From: Sphingomonas crocodyli
GTDB taxonomy: Bacteria > Pseudomonadota > Alphaproteobacteria > Sphingomonadales > Sphingomonadaceae
Assembly (NCBI RefSeq): GCF_004005865.1
Contig: NZ_SACN01000002.1
Location: 62,001-126,000, forward strand
Direction: 5' to 3'
DNA: 64,000 nt
Positions 33,217 to 41,690 of this stretch are shown piece after piece. Position 1 is the first letter of the stretch; each line of letters starts with the position of its first letter. The position numbers and the translations under genes are program-made. Below the pieces are notes generated by a model. It worked only from the letters and a program-made list of their open reading frames with translations, was not told the DNA's origin and did no database searches.

Positions 33217-35990
33217 TGCGCGGCGCCCCAGCTCGAACCTGTGCCGATTTCGACACCCAGCGGCACTGACAGCGAGACATAGGGTTCGCATGCGCCCGCC
33301 ATCACCTCACGGATCACCACGCTCGCGGCCTCGACCTGATCGGGGGCGAGTTCGAACACCAGTTCGTCGTGCACCTGCAGCAGCATGCGCACGTCGGCGA
33401 GACCTGCGGCAGCGAGCGCCGGCTCCATGCGCAGCATCGCGCGCTTGATGATGTCGGCGCTGGTGCCCTGGATCGGGGCGTTGATCGCCTGACGTTCGGC
33501 CGACTGGCGCTCGCCCTGCTTTGACGAACGGATCCACGGCAGATGGGTCTTGCGGCCGAACAATGTGGTGGTGAAGCCCTTCTCGCGCACTTCGGCGAGC
33601 GTCGCGGCGATATAGTGGTTGATGCCGGGGAAGCGCGCGAAATAGCGGTCGATCATCGCCTGCGCCTCGGCGCGCGGCACCTCCAGCCGGTTGGCGAGGC
33701 CGAAGGCGGAGATGCCGTAGAGGATCGAGAAGTTGATCGTCTTGGCGCGCGCGCGGGTGTCGCGCGTTACTTCGCCGAACACCTCCTGCGCGGTCAGCGA
33801 GTGGATGTCCTCGCCCTTGGCGAAAGCCTCCTTGAGCGCGGGCACATCGGCCATATGCGCGGCAAGGCGCAATTCGATCTGCGAATAGTCGGCCGACAGG
33901 ATCACCTTGCCCGGTTCGGCCACGAAGGCATCGCGGATGCGGCGGCCCTGTTCGGTGCGGATCGGGATATTCTGCAGGTTCGGGTCGGTCGACGACAGGC
34001 GCCCGGTCTGCGCGACCGCCATCGAGAAGCTGGTGTGGACGCGCCCCGTCTTCGGGTTGATCTGCTCCTGCAGCGCCTCGGTATAGGTCGAGCGCAGCTT
34101 GGTGAGCTGGCGCCAGTCGAGCACCATGCGCGCGATCGTCACGCCTTCGCCGGCCAGCCGCTCCATCTCGTTAACGTCGGTCGAATAGACGCCCGACTTG
34201 CCCTTGCGCCCACCCTTCAGGCCCATGCGATCGAACAGGACGTCGCCCAGCTGCTTGGGGCTGCCGACGGTGAAGGGGCCGCCGGCCTCCTTGTGAATCT
34301 CGGCTTCGAGCCGCGATGCTTCGCCGGCGAATTCGGCGGAGAGGCGCGCCAGTTCCTCGCGATCGACCTTGATGCCGGCCGTCTCCATCCGCGCGAGGAC
34401 GGGGACGAGCGGGCGATCGACCAGTTCATAGACCCGCGTCGCGCCTTCGCGCGCCAGCCGGCCTTTCAGCGTCTGCCACAGCCGCAGCGTGACGTCGGCA
34501 TCCTCGGCCGCATATTCGGTCGCGCGGTCGAGCGTGACCTTGTCGAAGGTGATCTGCGCCTTGCCGGTGCCGCACACCGTCTTGAACTCGATACAGGCAT
34601 GATCGAGGTGGCGCTGCGCCAGATCGTCCATGCCGTGCCCGCCAAGGCCCGCGTCGAGATCATAGCTGAGCAGCATCGTATCGTCATAAGGCGCGACCTG
34701 AATGCCTTCGCCCGCCAGAACGACCATGTCATATTTGATGTTCTGGCCGATCTTCAGGATCGACGGATCTTCGAGCAGCGGCTTCAGCTTCGCGATCGCG
34801 GTGGTCTTGGCGATCTGCTTCGGCGTTTCGGACAGCAGGCCGTCGCCGATATGCGCGAGCGGAATGTAGCAGGCCTTGCCCGGCGCGGTCGCGAGGCTGA
34901 CGCCGACGAGGCGCGCGCGGACCGGATCAGTCGAATCGGTCTCGGTATCGACCGCGATCCGCCCGCATTTGAAACCCTCGGCGATCCAGCGATCGAGCGC
35001 TTCCTCATCGACGACGGTCTCATAATCCTTGTGGTTGAATGGCACCGCGTCGAGCTTGGGCGGCGGGGGCGGAGCCTCCTGCCCGGTCGGCGCGAGTGCG
35101 AGGACGGTCGGCCCGCCGGTCGACGTGCCGCCGACCTTAGCGAGCAGCGACTTGAACCCCATATCTTCCAGGAAGGCGCGCAGCGGCTCGGGCGGCAGGC
35201 CTTTCAGCGCCAGATCGTCGAGCGGCTCGGGCAGCGGCGCATCGCACTTCAGGCGGACGAGTTCGCGCGACAGGCGCGCATTGTCGGCATGGTCGATCAG
35301 CGACTGCTTGAGCTTCGGCTTGGTGATTGCGTCGGTCGAGGCGAGGACTGTGTCGAGATCGCCGAACTGCTGGATCAACTGGCTCGCGGTCTTCGGGCCG
35401 ATGCCGGGAACGCCGGGCACATTGTCGACGCTGTCGCCCATCAGGGCCAGCACGTCGCCCAGCCGCTCGGGCTCGACCCCGAATTTCTCCAGGACATGCT
35501 CCGCGCCGAGACGGCGATTGTTCATCGTGTCGAGCAGGTCGAGACCGGGGCGGATCAGCTGCATCAGATCCTTGTCCGACGACACGATCGTCACCTGCCA
35601 ACCCTGCGCCAAGGCGGCCTCGGCATAGCAGGCGATGATGTCGTCGGCTTCCAGCCCCAGTTCCTCGATGCACGGCACGGAAAAGGCGCGCACCGCATCG
35701 CGGATCAGCGGAAATTGCGGGACGAGATCTTCGGGCGGCGGCGGGCGATGCGCCTTATACTGATCGTACATCTCGTTGCGGAACGTCTTCGACGACGCAT
35801 CGAGGATGACCGCGAGATGGGTCGGGCCGTCGGCCTTGTGCAGTTCGTCGACCAGCTTCCACAACATGGTGGTGAAGCCGAACACCGCGCCTGCGGGGGT
35901 GCCGTGCCGATTCGTGAGCGGCGGCAGGCGGTGATAGGCGCGGAAAATGTAGCCCGAGCCGTCGACCAGATAGAGATGGTTGGAAGACAT
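33213..35990 (-). CDS. polA: DNA polymerase I
   Basis: 925 aa, full length. The 5'-3' exonuclease domain (about 1-290) begins L-Y-L-V-D-G-S-G-Y-I-F-R-A-Y and has L-G-L-E-A-D-D. The 3'-5' exonuclease keeps A-V-D-T-E-T-D near 350, so proofreading should be active. The polymerase has D-Y-S-Q-I-E-L-R (motif A), R-x3-K-x3-F-x2-Y-G (motif B) and V-H-D-E (motif C). It fills gaps and removes RNA primers. The stop is shared with the flippase start. Confidence 0.97.
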   Translation of the reverse strand: MSSNHLYLVDGSGYIFRAYHRLPPLTNRHGTPAGAVFGFTTMLWKLVDELHKADGPTHLAVILDASSKTFRNEMYDQYKAHRPPPPEDLVPQFPLIRDAVRAFSVPCIEELGLEADDIIACYAEAALAQGWQVTIVSSDKDLMQLIRPGLDLLDTMNNRRLGAEHVLEKFGVEPERLGDVLALMGDSVDNVPGVPGIGPKTASQLIQQFGDLDTVLASTDAITKPKLKQSLIDHADNARLSRELVRLKCDAPLPEPLDDLALKGLPPEPLRAFLEDMGFKSLLAKVGGTSTGGPTVLALAPTGQEAPPPPPKLDAVPFNHKDYETVVDEEALDRWIAEGFKCGRIAVDTETDSTDPVRARLVGVSLATAPGKACYIPLAHIGDGLLSETPKQIAKTTAIAKLKPLLEDPSILKIGQNIKYDMVVLAGEGIQVAPYDDTMLLSYDLDAGLGGHGMDDLAQRHLDHACIEFKTVCGTGKAQITFDKVTLDRATEYAAEDADVTLRLWQTLKGRLAREGATRVYELVDRPLVPVLARMETAGIKVDREELARLSAEFAGEASRLEAEIHKEAGGPFTVGSPKQLGDVLFDRMGLKGGRKGKSGVYSTDVNEMERLAGEGVTIARMVLDWRQLTKLRSTYTEALQEQINPKTGRVHTSFSMAVAQTGRLSSTDPNLQNIPIRTEQGRRIRDAFVAEPGKVILSADYSQIELRLAAHMADVPALKEAFAKGEDIHSLTAQEVFGEVTRDTRARAKTINFSILYGISAFGLANRLEVPRAEAQAMIDRYFARFPGINHYIAATLAEVREKGFTTTLFGRKTHLPWIRSSKQGERQSAERQAINAPIQGTSADIIKRAMLRMEPALAAAGLADVRMLLQVHDELVFELAPDQVEAASVVIREVMAGACEPYVSLSVPLGVEIGTGSSWGAAH

Positions 35991-36043
35991 AAGCGCGGGG
36001 GATAGCAGCCCCCGGAACGACTTGGAAGGTTAGCGCGGGCGGC

Positions 36044-36535
36044 TCAGCGCGCCGCGCTCGCCATCCCGCCGTCGACCCAGATCAGCGGATCGATATCCAT
36101 ATGGTTCTCGATCGATTCGACCTCCCCGATGAACAGGGTGTGGGTGCCGACGTCGACGGTCGACACCGTCTTGCACATCAGCGCCGACAGCGCGTCGGAC
36201 AGGATCGGCAGGCCGCATTCGCCGGCGGTCCAGGCGCCATCCTCGAAACGCTCGCGGCCCTTCTTCTTGCCGCTGAAGATGCCGACCAGATCCTTGTGCC
36301 GTTCGGACAGCAGGTTCACGCAGAAACGCTGTTCGGCGTGGAGCGTGGGATAGAGGCTGGCCGAACGGTTCACCGCGACCAGAATCGTCGGCGGTTCGGC
36401 GCAGACCGAGACGACTGCGGTCGCCGCCATGCCCGCCCAATTATCGCCCTTGCCCGACGTGATCAGCGCGACCGTGGTGGCCAGGCGACGCATCGCCTGC
36501 TTGAACCCATTGCTCAGCGCCTCGTCGGTCACCAT
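36044..36535 (-). CDS. Flavin reductase (NADH-dependent FMN reductase-like)
   Basis: 163 aa of the flavin-reductase-like (HpaC/RutF) fold: F-K-Q-A-M-R-R-L-A-T-T-V-A-L-I-T near residue 11, the flavin segment G-M-A-A-T-A-V-V-S-V near 35, and T-H-T-L-F-I-G-E-V near 130. It supplies reduced FMN/FAD to a monooxygenase. A luciferase-like monooxygenase is at 14082 in this window, but a link is not shown by position. A GAGGAA site precedes the ATG. It is divergent from infA. Confidence 0.88.
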   Translation of the reverse strand: MVTDEALSNGFKQAMRRLATTVALITSGKGDNWAGMAATAVVSVCAEPPTILVAVNRSASLYPTLHAEQRFCVNLLSERHKDLVGIFSGKKKGRERFEDGAWTAGECGLPILSDALSALMCKTVSTVDVGTHTLFIGEVESIENHMDIDPLIWVDGGMASAAR

Positions 36536-36672
36536 CTAATTCCTCTAACTGTTTCAGATGTGCGCTAGCCGCTCATCTGGCGTTCGCAAAGCCCCAAGCT
36601 TTTCTTTTTGCGGCCAGGAGCGTATGGGCGGCGCGACTTTTCGAACAATACCCCAAAAGATAGAGGCTTCGT

Positions 36673-36891
36673 TTGGCGAAAGAAGAACTGCTGGAGATGC
36701 GCGGCCAGGTGGTCGAGCTCCTGCCCAACGCGATGTTCCGCGTGCGTCTTGAAAATGATCACGAGATCCTTGGCCACACCGCGGGCAAGATGCGCAAGAA
36801 CCGCATCCGCGTGCTGGTGGGCGATGAGGTGCTGGTCGAACTGACCCCCTACGACCTGACCAAGGGCCGTATCACCTATCGCTTCAAGTAA
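36673..36891 (+). CDS. infA: Translation initiation factor IF-1, TTG start
   Basis: 72 aa, the standard length, with [10 protein letters not shown] at the N-terminus and [10 protein letters not shown] and [11 protein letters not shown] in the OB fold. The codon at 36673 is TTG; no ATG or GTG gives the conserved N-terminus, and AGAGG lies about seven bases before it. It binds the 30S A-site in initiation. A weak start codon may set its level. It heads the run infA-maf-RNase E/G-yacG. Confidence 0.96.
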   Translation: MAKEELLEMRGQVVELLPNAMFRVRLENDHEILGHTAGKMRKNRIRVLVGDEVLVELTPYDLTKGRITYRFK

Positions 36892-36904
36892 GCTGGCCGG
36901 ACGC

Positions 36905-37489
36905 ATGGCTGACACGCGTCCGCGCCTGATCCTCGCATCCTCGTCCCCGCGCCGCCGCGAACTGATCGGCCGGCTGGGGATCGAGCCTGACGCGATCGAC
37001 CCCGCCGACATCGACGAAACCGAACGCAAGGGCGAGCTGCCGCTCGCTTATGCGAAGCGGATCGCGGCCGAAAAGGCGGCGCTCGTCGCCGCGCGCCATG
37101 AAGGTGCGGTGGTGCTGGGCGCCGACACGGTAGTCGCGGCGGGCCGGCGGCTGCTCCACAAGACCGATGACGAGGCCGAGGCGCGGGCTTTCTTGAAGCT
37201 GCTCGCCGGGCGGCGGCATCGCTGCCATTCGGCGGTGACGGTGATCGATGCGGCTGGCTTCGCGCGACACCGCATCTCGTCCAGCATCATCGCGTTCAAG
37301 CCGCTCTCCGATGCCGAGATCGATGCCTATCTCGCGGGTGGCGAGTGGCAGGGCAAGGCGGGCGCCTATGCGATCCAGGGCTATGCCGAAAGCTGGGTGC
37401 GGATGTTGTCGGGCAGCTATTCGGGGGTGATGGGCCTGCCGTTGTTCGAAACCCGTGCCTTGTTGACCGCGGCGGGCATTCTTGGCTGA
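36905..37489 (+). CDS. maf: Maf-family nucleoside triphosphate pyrophosphatase
   Basis: 194 aa. It begins L-I-L-A-S-S-S-P-R-R-R-E-L, the Maf signature with the phosphate-binding SxxR-R set, and has G-A-D-T-V-V near 73 and Y-A-I-Q-G-Y-A near 157, where the D and Q residues define the dTTP/UTP-type subgroup. It removes non-canonical or excess nucleotides. It follows infA by 13 bp, and its end overlaps the start of the RNase gene by eight bases. Confidence 0.93.
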   Translation: MADTRPRLILASSSPRRRELIGRLGIEPDAIDPADIDETERKGELPLAYAKRIAAEKAALVAARHEGAVVLGADTVVAAGRRLLHKTDDEAEARAFLKLLAGRRHRCHSAVTVIDAAGFARHRISSSIIAFKPLSDAEIDAYLAGGEWQGKAGAYAIQGYAESWVRMLSGSYSGVMGLPLFETRALLTAAGILG

Positions 37490-38483
37490 GTGGCTCTACG
37501 AAGCCGGCATCGGCGAGGCGCGCGCCGCGCTCGTCGACAATGACATCATCATACAGGCGGCGATCGAGGCCGATGACGATGGCCTGCGCGCGGGCACGAT
37601 CGCGCCCGCGCGACTGACACGGATCACAGCACCCGGTCGGCGCGGGATCGTCACGCTCGACGACGGGACCGAGGCGATGATCGAGCCGCTGCCGCGCGGC
37701 GTCACCGAAGGCGGGCGGCTGCTGGTAGAGATCGCCCGCGCCGCGATTGCCGAGCCGGGGCGCGGCAAGTTGGCGATCGCGCGGGCCGCGGCGGCCGACG
37801 CTGTCGTGGCGCCCGGCCGCGATCTGCGCGCGCGGATCGCGGCGGATAATGTGCTGGTGCGCGAACTGACGAGCTTCGGCCCCGATCGGCTCGAAGCGGC
37901 GGGCTGGTCCGAACTGATCGAGGAGGCGTCGAGCGGCCATGCCGATTTCGACGGCGGGGCGCTCCGCCTGTCGCTGACCCCGGCGATGACCCTGATCGAC
38001 GTCGACGGCTGGCTGCCGATCGCCGATCTCGCGGTGGCGGGCGCAGGAGCAGCTGCGATGATGATCCGGCGGCATGACATCGGTGGATCGATCGGCATCG
38101 ACCTGCCGACTGTCGAGGGCAAGGCCGCGCGGCTGTCGGCGGCGGAGGCGGTCGATGCGATCCTGCCCCAGCCGTTCGATCGCACCGCGGTCAACGGATT
38201 CGGTTTTCTCCAGATCGTGCGCCGGCGTGCGCGCCTGTCGATCCCGGAGCGGTTGCAGCAGGATCCCGTCGGATCGGCTGCCCGCGCTCTTATAAGGCGT
38301 GCGGAACGCGCACAGGGGATCGGGCCGCGCACGCTGACGGCCGCGCCCGCCGTGATCGCTGCGATCGAGCGCCGCCCCGACTGGATTGCAGAACTCGAAC
38401 GGCGGATCGGCGCGCCGGTGCGCTTGCGGGGCGAGCCCGGCCTCGCCATATCGGCGGGACATGCCGAAGCCCAAAACCCCTAA
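37482..38483 (+). CDS. Ribonuclease E/G-family protein, short form
   Basis: 333 aa from TTG 37482, well below the length of E. coli RNase G. The catalytic aspartates of RNase E (Asp303, Asp346) appear to be kept in L-I-D-V-D-G and G-G-S-I-G-I-D. The N-terminal S1-like part looks reduced, and the zinc-link C-P-x-C that joins dimers is absent. The downstream gene yacG supplies a separate small zinc protein and overlaps it by 23 bp. The protein may act as a minimal endonuclease on structured or rRNA substrates, in a position typical of sphingomonads. Confidence 0.75.
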   Translation: MAEWLYEAGIGEARAALVDNDIIIQAAIEADDDGLRAGTIAPARLTRITAPGRRGIVTLDDGTEAMIEPLPRGVTEGGRLLVEIARAAIAEPGRGKLAIARAAAADAVVAPGRDLRARIAADNVLVRELTSFGPDRLEAAGWSELIEEASSGHADFDGGALRLSLTPAMTLIDVDGWLPIADLAVAGAGAAAMMIRRHDIGGSIGIDLPTVEGKAARLSAAEAVDAILPQPFDRTAVNGFGFLQIVRRRARLSIPERLQQDPVGSAARALIRRAERAQGIGPRTLTAAPAVIAAIERRPDWIAELERRIGAPVRLRGEPGLAISAGHAEAQNP

Positions 38484-38637
38484 GTGCCCGCTCTGCGGCC
38501 AGCCGAGCATGGCCGCGACCACGCCCTTCTGCAGCCAGGGCTGTCGCGACCGCGATCTGCTGCGCTGGCTCGACGACGGTTATCGCATCCCCGGCCCGCC
38601 CGCCGATCGGGGCGCGGGGGAGCGCGAAGAGGATTGA
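38461..38637 (+). CDS. yacG: DNA gyrase inhibitor YacG
   Basis: 58 aa. The zinc site is C-P-L-C at 9-12 and C-S-Q-G-C at 24-28, with R-D-R-D-L-L-R-W-L downstream, as in YacG. E. coli YacG binds GyrB and inhibits gyrase. The ATG lies inside the end of the RNase gene, so translation is coupled. It ends the infA-maf-RNase-yacG run, 72 bp before tRNA-Phe. Confidence 0.88.
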   Translation: MPKPKTPKCPLCGQPSMAATTPFCSQGCRDRDLLRWLDDGYRIPGPPADRGAGEREED

Positions 38638-38709
38638 TTTCCAACGTCTGAAAATCAGGCTGGACGTGCTGGAATGTGGTCCCTATAGGCACCGCTCCAA
38701 CGCTTCCGT

Positions 38710-38785
38710 GCCCGGGTAGCTCAGTTGGTAGAGCATGCGATTGAAAATCGCAGTGTCGGCGGTTCGACCCCGTCCCCGGGCACCA
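38710..38785 (+). tRNA. tRNA-Phe (GAA anticodon)
   Basis: A full cloverleaf with encoded CCA. The acceptor stem is GCCCGGG with CCCGGGC, the D-arm holds A-G-C-T-C-A-G, the anticodon loop T-T-GAA-A-A, and the T-arm G-G-T-T-C-G-A-C-C-C. It lies just after yacG, as in other sphingomonads. The synthetase genes pheST are at 8014-11477. Confidence 0.96.
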
Positions 38786-39121
38786 CTTTCCAAGATATCT
38801 CAATTGTTTGATGCCGGATTTTCCGCATCTGCGTGGCGATTCGCCTGATCCGGCGTCATTTACTTCGGGCTGTGACTGAAACGCCCGACAAAACCGGAAG
38901 TCGGGCGAAAAAGATTCGGGGTGTGGCAAGAATGCCGATGCTCTCCGACAGTGGCAAAAGACGCAGAAACCCAAGCTCTTTTCGGCGCTGCAGCATCGAT
39001 GACGGAAATGTGACCTTGTCGCGTTCAATCGATGACGGTCACTGCAACAAAAGTGTCTCACAGCCTGTGTAGAGGCCGCCCCGAACGGGACACTAAAGTC
39101 TCGCCAAAAGGGAACTCTCTC
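38786..39121 (+). promoter_or_regulatory. 336-bp leader and promoter region of the TonB receptor
   Basis: No gene is visible here. A hairpin with eight-base arms, CGCCCGAC and GTCGGGCG, occupies 38882-38907, followed by an A-run. Two exact direct repeats of ATCGATGACGG (38995-39005 and 39028-39038) are 33 bp apart, about three helical turns, and could be tandem activator sites. No clear -10 element is assigned. A GGGA ribosome site lies before the receptor ATG. Confidence 0.45.
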
Positions 39122-41629
39122 ATGCGATTTGATACCGGTCTTCGCCGGCAGCTGCTCATCGGTGGCGCCCTCGCCGCGATGCTCACCATGCCTGCCCTCG
39201 CTTCTGCGCAGGAAGCTGCCCCGGGCGCCGCTCCGGAAGACGTCACCGGCCTGAGCGACATCGTCGTCACCGCCACCAAGCGCGAAACGAGCCTGCAGAA
39301 GACCCCGATTTCGATCAGCGTCGTGAACCAGGAGATGATCAAGGATCGTCACGTTCAGAGCCTGTTCGACCTCGCCGATGGCGGCGTTCCTTCGCTGCGC
39401 GTGACGACGTTCGAAGCCCGCCAGTCGGCGCTCACGATCGGTATCCGCGGCATCGTTCCGCTCGACGCGAACCAGCCCGCCCGCGAACAGGGCGTCGGCG
39501 TCTATATCGACGGCGTCTATCTCGGCCGTCAGCATGGTCTGAACGCCGCTTTGTTCGACACCGAGCGCGTCGAAGTTCTGAAGGGTCCGCAGGGCACGCT
39601 GTTCGGTCGTAACACCGAAGGCGGCGCGCTCTCGATCGTCACCAAGGCGCCGAGTGGCAAGTTCGGTGGCCGCTTCGAAGGCGGCTTCGGCAACCTGGGC
39701 GCCTATTCGGGCGCCGCGCACGTCGACCTGCCCGAGTTCCACAACTTCTCGGTCAAGGTCGATGCTGTGAAGCAGTATCAGGGTCCGACGACCAAGAACC
39801 CGCTCGAAGGCCAGACCGGCTGGGGCTATTACGACCGCATCGGCGGCCGTATCGCCGTCCGCTGGCAGCCGTTCGAGGGCATCACCAACGACTTCGCCTT
39901 CGACAAGGCGAAGGACAAGAATTCGCCCTTCTACAGCCAGCTGCTGGCGTTCAACCCTTATGGTTGCGCCGCTGGCCCCCAGTCGGCTTCGCCGAACTGC
40001 GTCCTGCCCGGCACCAACTATACCAGCCTGACCGGCGCGGTGCGTCCGGTTCCGACCGGCGTCGTCACCAACGGCAAGACGCTGATGCGCAATGCCGACA
40101 TCGGCGTGGTGCAGCAGCCCAGCGTCGACAAGACCTTCGGCGTCACCAACAACTTCAAGTGGAAGATCGCGCCGGAACTCGAACTGCGCTCGATCACCGC
40201 GTGGCGCGGCGTCAACGTGGAGCAGTGGGATAATGCTGGTGGCGCGCACCGTCCGCCGGTTTACACCCCCGGCAGCCTCTTCAGCCGTTACAGCCTTGCG
40301 AACCTGCGTCAGCGCCAGTTCAGCCAGGAACTGCAGGCTGTCGGCTCGATCAGCAACATCGATTATGTCGCGGGCCTGTTCTACTTCAACGAGCGCGTCA
40401 GCGATGACGCCGCGACGCCGAGCTCGAACCGCTGGAATGCCGACGCCAATGGCGACGGTCAGCCCGACGTCGGCGCCGATGGCCTGCGTTACACGATCAA
40501 CCCGGCCGTGTTCACCAGCCCGTTCGCCACGATCGACCGCGCTTCGGCGGTCCGCTCGCGCAGCTACGCGGTCTATGGTCAGGCGACCTGGCATGCGACC
40601 GACGCGCTGCACATCACGGCTGGCGGCCGCTACACGAAGGACAAGAAGCACGGTGATCTTCTGATCGCCGGCGGCGTCAACTATCAGGCCAATCCGGCGC
40701 TGGGCGCGGCGCGTGGCTATGCGCCGCTCGATCGCACCTGGAACCGCTTCGATCCGATGGTCACGGTCGCCTACGACCTGAGCACCGACGTTCACGTCTA
40801 TGCGAAATATGCCAGCGGCTACCGCGCCGGTGGCGCCAGCTCGCGCACCATCAACTACCTGCCGTTCGATCCGGAATCGGTGAAGTCGTATGAAGCCGGC
40901 ATCAAGGCGGACTTCTGGGATCGCCGCGCCCGCTTCAACCTGACCGGTTACATCATGGACCGTAAGGACAGCCAGGTCGACATCAACAGCTTCCTGTATT
41001 TCGGCACCAGCACCTTCAACAACCTGGAGACGATCAATCTTCCGGGTAAGGCGAAGATCCGCGGTATCGAAGCCGACCTGACCGTCCGTCCGGTCGAAGG
41101 CCTGACGCTGAACGCCAGCTATGCCTACACCTACACCAAGCTGCCGCTGACGCCGATCACCTACTCGGTGCGCAACGCGGCTGGCGTGGTGACCGACTCG
41201 ACCACCGTGAACCAGCAGTTCTACGTCGTGTTCACGCCGCGTAACGCGGCCAGCGGCTCGATCGATTATGCGGTGCCGGTCGGCAGTGGCGACACCACCA
41301 TCCGGTTCCACTTCGATGGTAACTATGCCCAGGCGACGCAGACCTTCGACGCTTATGCGCGGAAGAACGACTCCTCGCTGGTGTTCAACGGCCGCATCTC
41401 GCTCGCCGACATCAACATGGGTGATGGCGATCAGAAGCTGACCGTCGGCGTCTGGGGTCGCAACCTGTTCAACACCGCCTACGTCTATCGTCGCGATCCG
41501 ACCCAGGCTCTGCCGGCTGGTCCGACCTCGACCAACGTCCGCACGGGCAGCATCGCCAACGTGCTGGGTGAATATGGCAACTTCAACATGCCGCGCACCT
41601 ACGGCGTCGAAGCGACCATCAAGTTCTGA
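39122..41629 (+). CDS. TonB-dependent outer-membrane receptor
   Basis: 835 aa. Residues 1-29 form a signal peptide ending in A-S-A-Q-E. The TonB box region and plug (about 45-170) follow, with D-I-V-V-T-A-T-K-R, then V-E-V-L-K-G-P-Q-G-T-L-F-G-R-N. The rest is a beta barrel ending in aromatic I-K-F. It is similar to the large sphingomonad receptor family that imports glycans, vitamins or aromatic compounds; the substrate is unknown. Codons are biased towards common T/C-ending forms, as in abundant outer-membrane proteins. The earlier in-frame start at 39032 would disrupt the signal. Confidence 0.93.
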   Translation: MRFDTGLRRQLLIGGALAAMLTMPALASAQEAAPGAAPEDVTGLSDIVVTATKRETSLQKTPISISVVNQEMIKDRHVQSLFDLADGGVPSLRVTTFEARQSALTIGIRGIVPLDANQPAREQGVGVYIDGVYLGRQHGLNAALFDTERVEVLKGPQGTLFGRNTEGGALSIVTKAPSGKFGGRFEGGFGNLGAYSGAAHVDLPEFHNFSVKVDAVKQYQGPTTKNPLEGQTGWGYYDRIGGRIAVRWQPFEGITNDFAFDKAKDKNSPFYSQLLAFNPYGCAAGPQSASPNCVLPGTNYTSLTGAVRPVPTGVVTNGKTLMRNADIGVVQQPSVDKTFGVTNNFKWKIAPELELRSITAWRGVNVEQWDNAGGAHRPPVYTPGSLFSRYSLANLRQRQFSQELQAVGSISNIDYVAGLFYFNERVSDDAATPSSNRWNADANGDGQPDVGADGLRYTINPAVFTSPFATIDRASAVRSRSYAVYGQATWHATDALHITAGGRYTKDKKHGDLLIAGGVNYQANPALGAARGYAPLDRTWNRFDPMVTVAYDLSTDVHVYAKYASGYRAGGASSRTINYLPFDPESVKSYEAGIKADFWDRRARFNLTGYIMDRKDSQVDINSFLYFGTSTFNNLETINLPGKAKIRGIEADLTVRPVEGLTLNASYAYTYTKLPLTPITYSVRNAAGVVTDSTTVNQQFYVVFTPRNAASGSIDYAVPVGSGDTTIRFHFDGNYAQATQTFDAYARKNDSSLVFNGRISLADINMGDGDQKLTVGVWGRNLFNTAYVYRRDPTQALPAGPTSTNVRTGSIANVLGEYGNFNMPRTYGVEATIKF

Positions 41630-41655
41630 TAATCCCTTAAGCGAAAGCCCCCTAA

Positions 41656-41689
41656 GGCGCGGTGGACCCGTCCACCGCGCCCTTTTTTT
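41656..41689 (+). terminator. Intrinsic terminator of the TonB receptor gene
   Basis: An 11-base perfect stem (41656-41666 and 41671-41681) with a CCCG loop is followed by C and seven T residues. It lies 27 bp past the stop codon and directly before the stop of the convergent FAD oxidoreductase gene. Confidence 0.93.
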
Positions 41690-41690
41690 A

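Noticed and set aside
33543..36005. 820-codon open frame on the plus strand opposite polA
   Set aside because: It is antisense to a clear DNA polymerase I. Long open antisense frames are expected from the codon bias of high-GC DNA; the translation is Arg/Asp-rich with no domain.
38882..38907. Hairpin in the TonB receptor leader as a terminator of tRNA-Phe
   Set aside because: The stem has no following T-run on the plus strand (an A-run follows), and it is nearly 100 bp past the tRNA.
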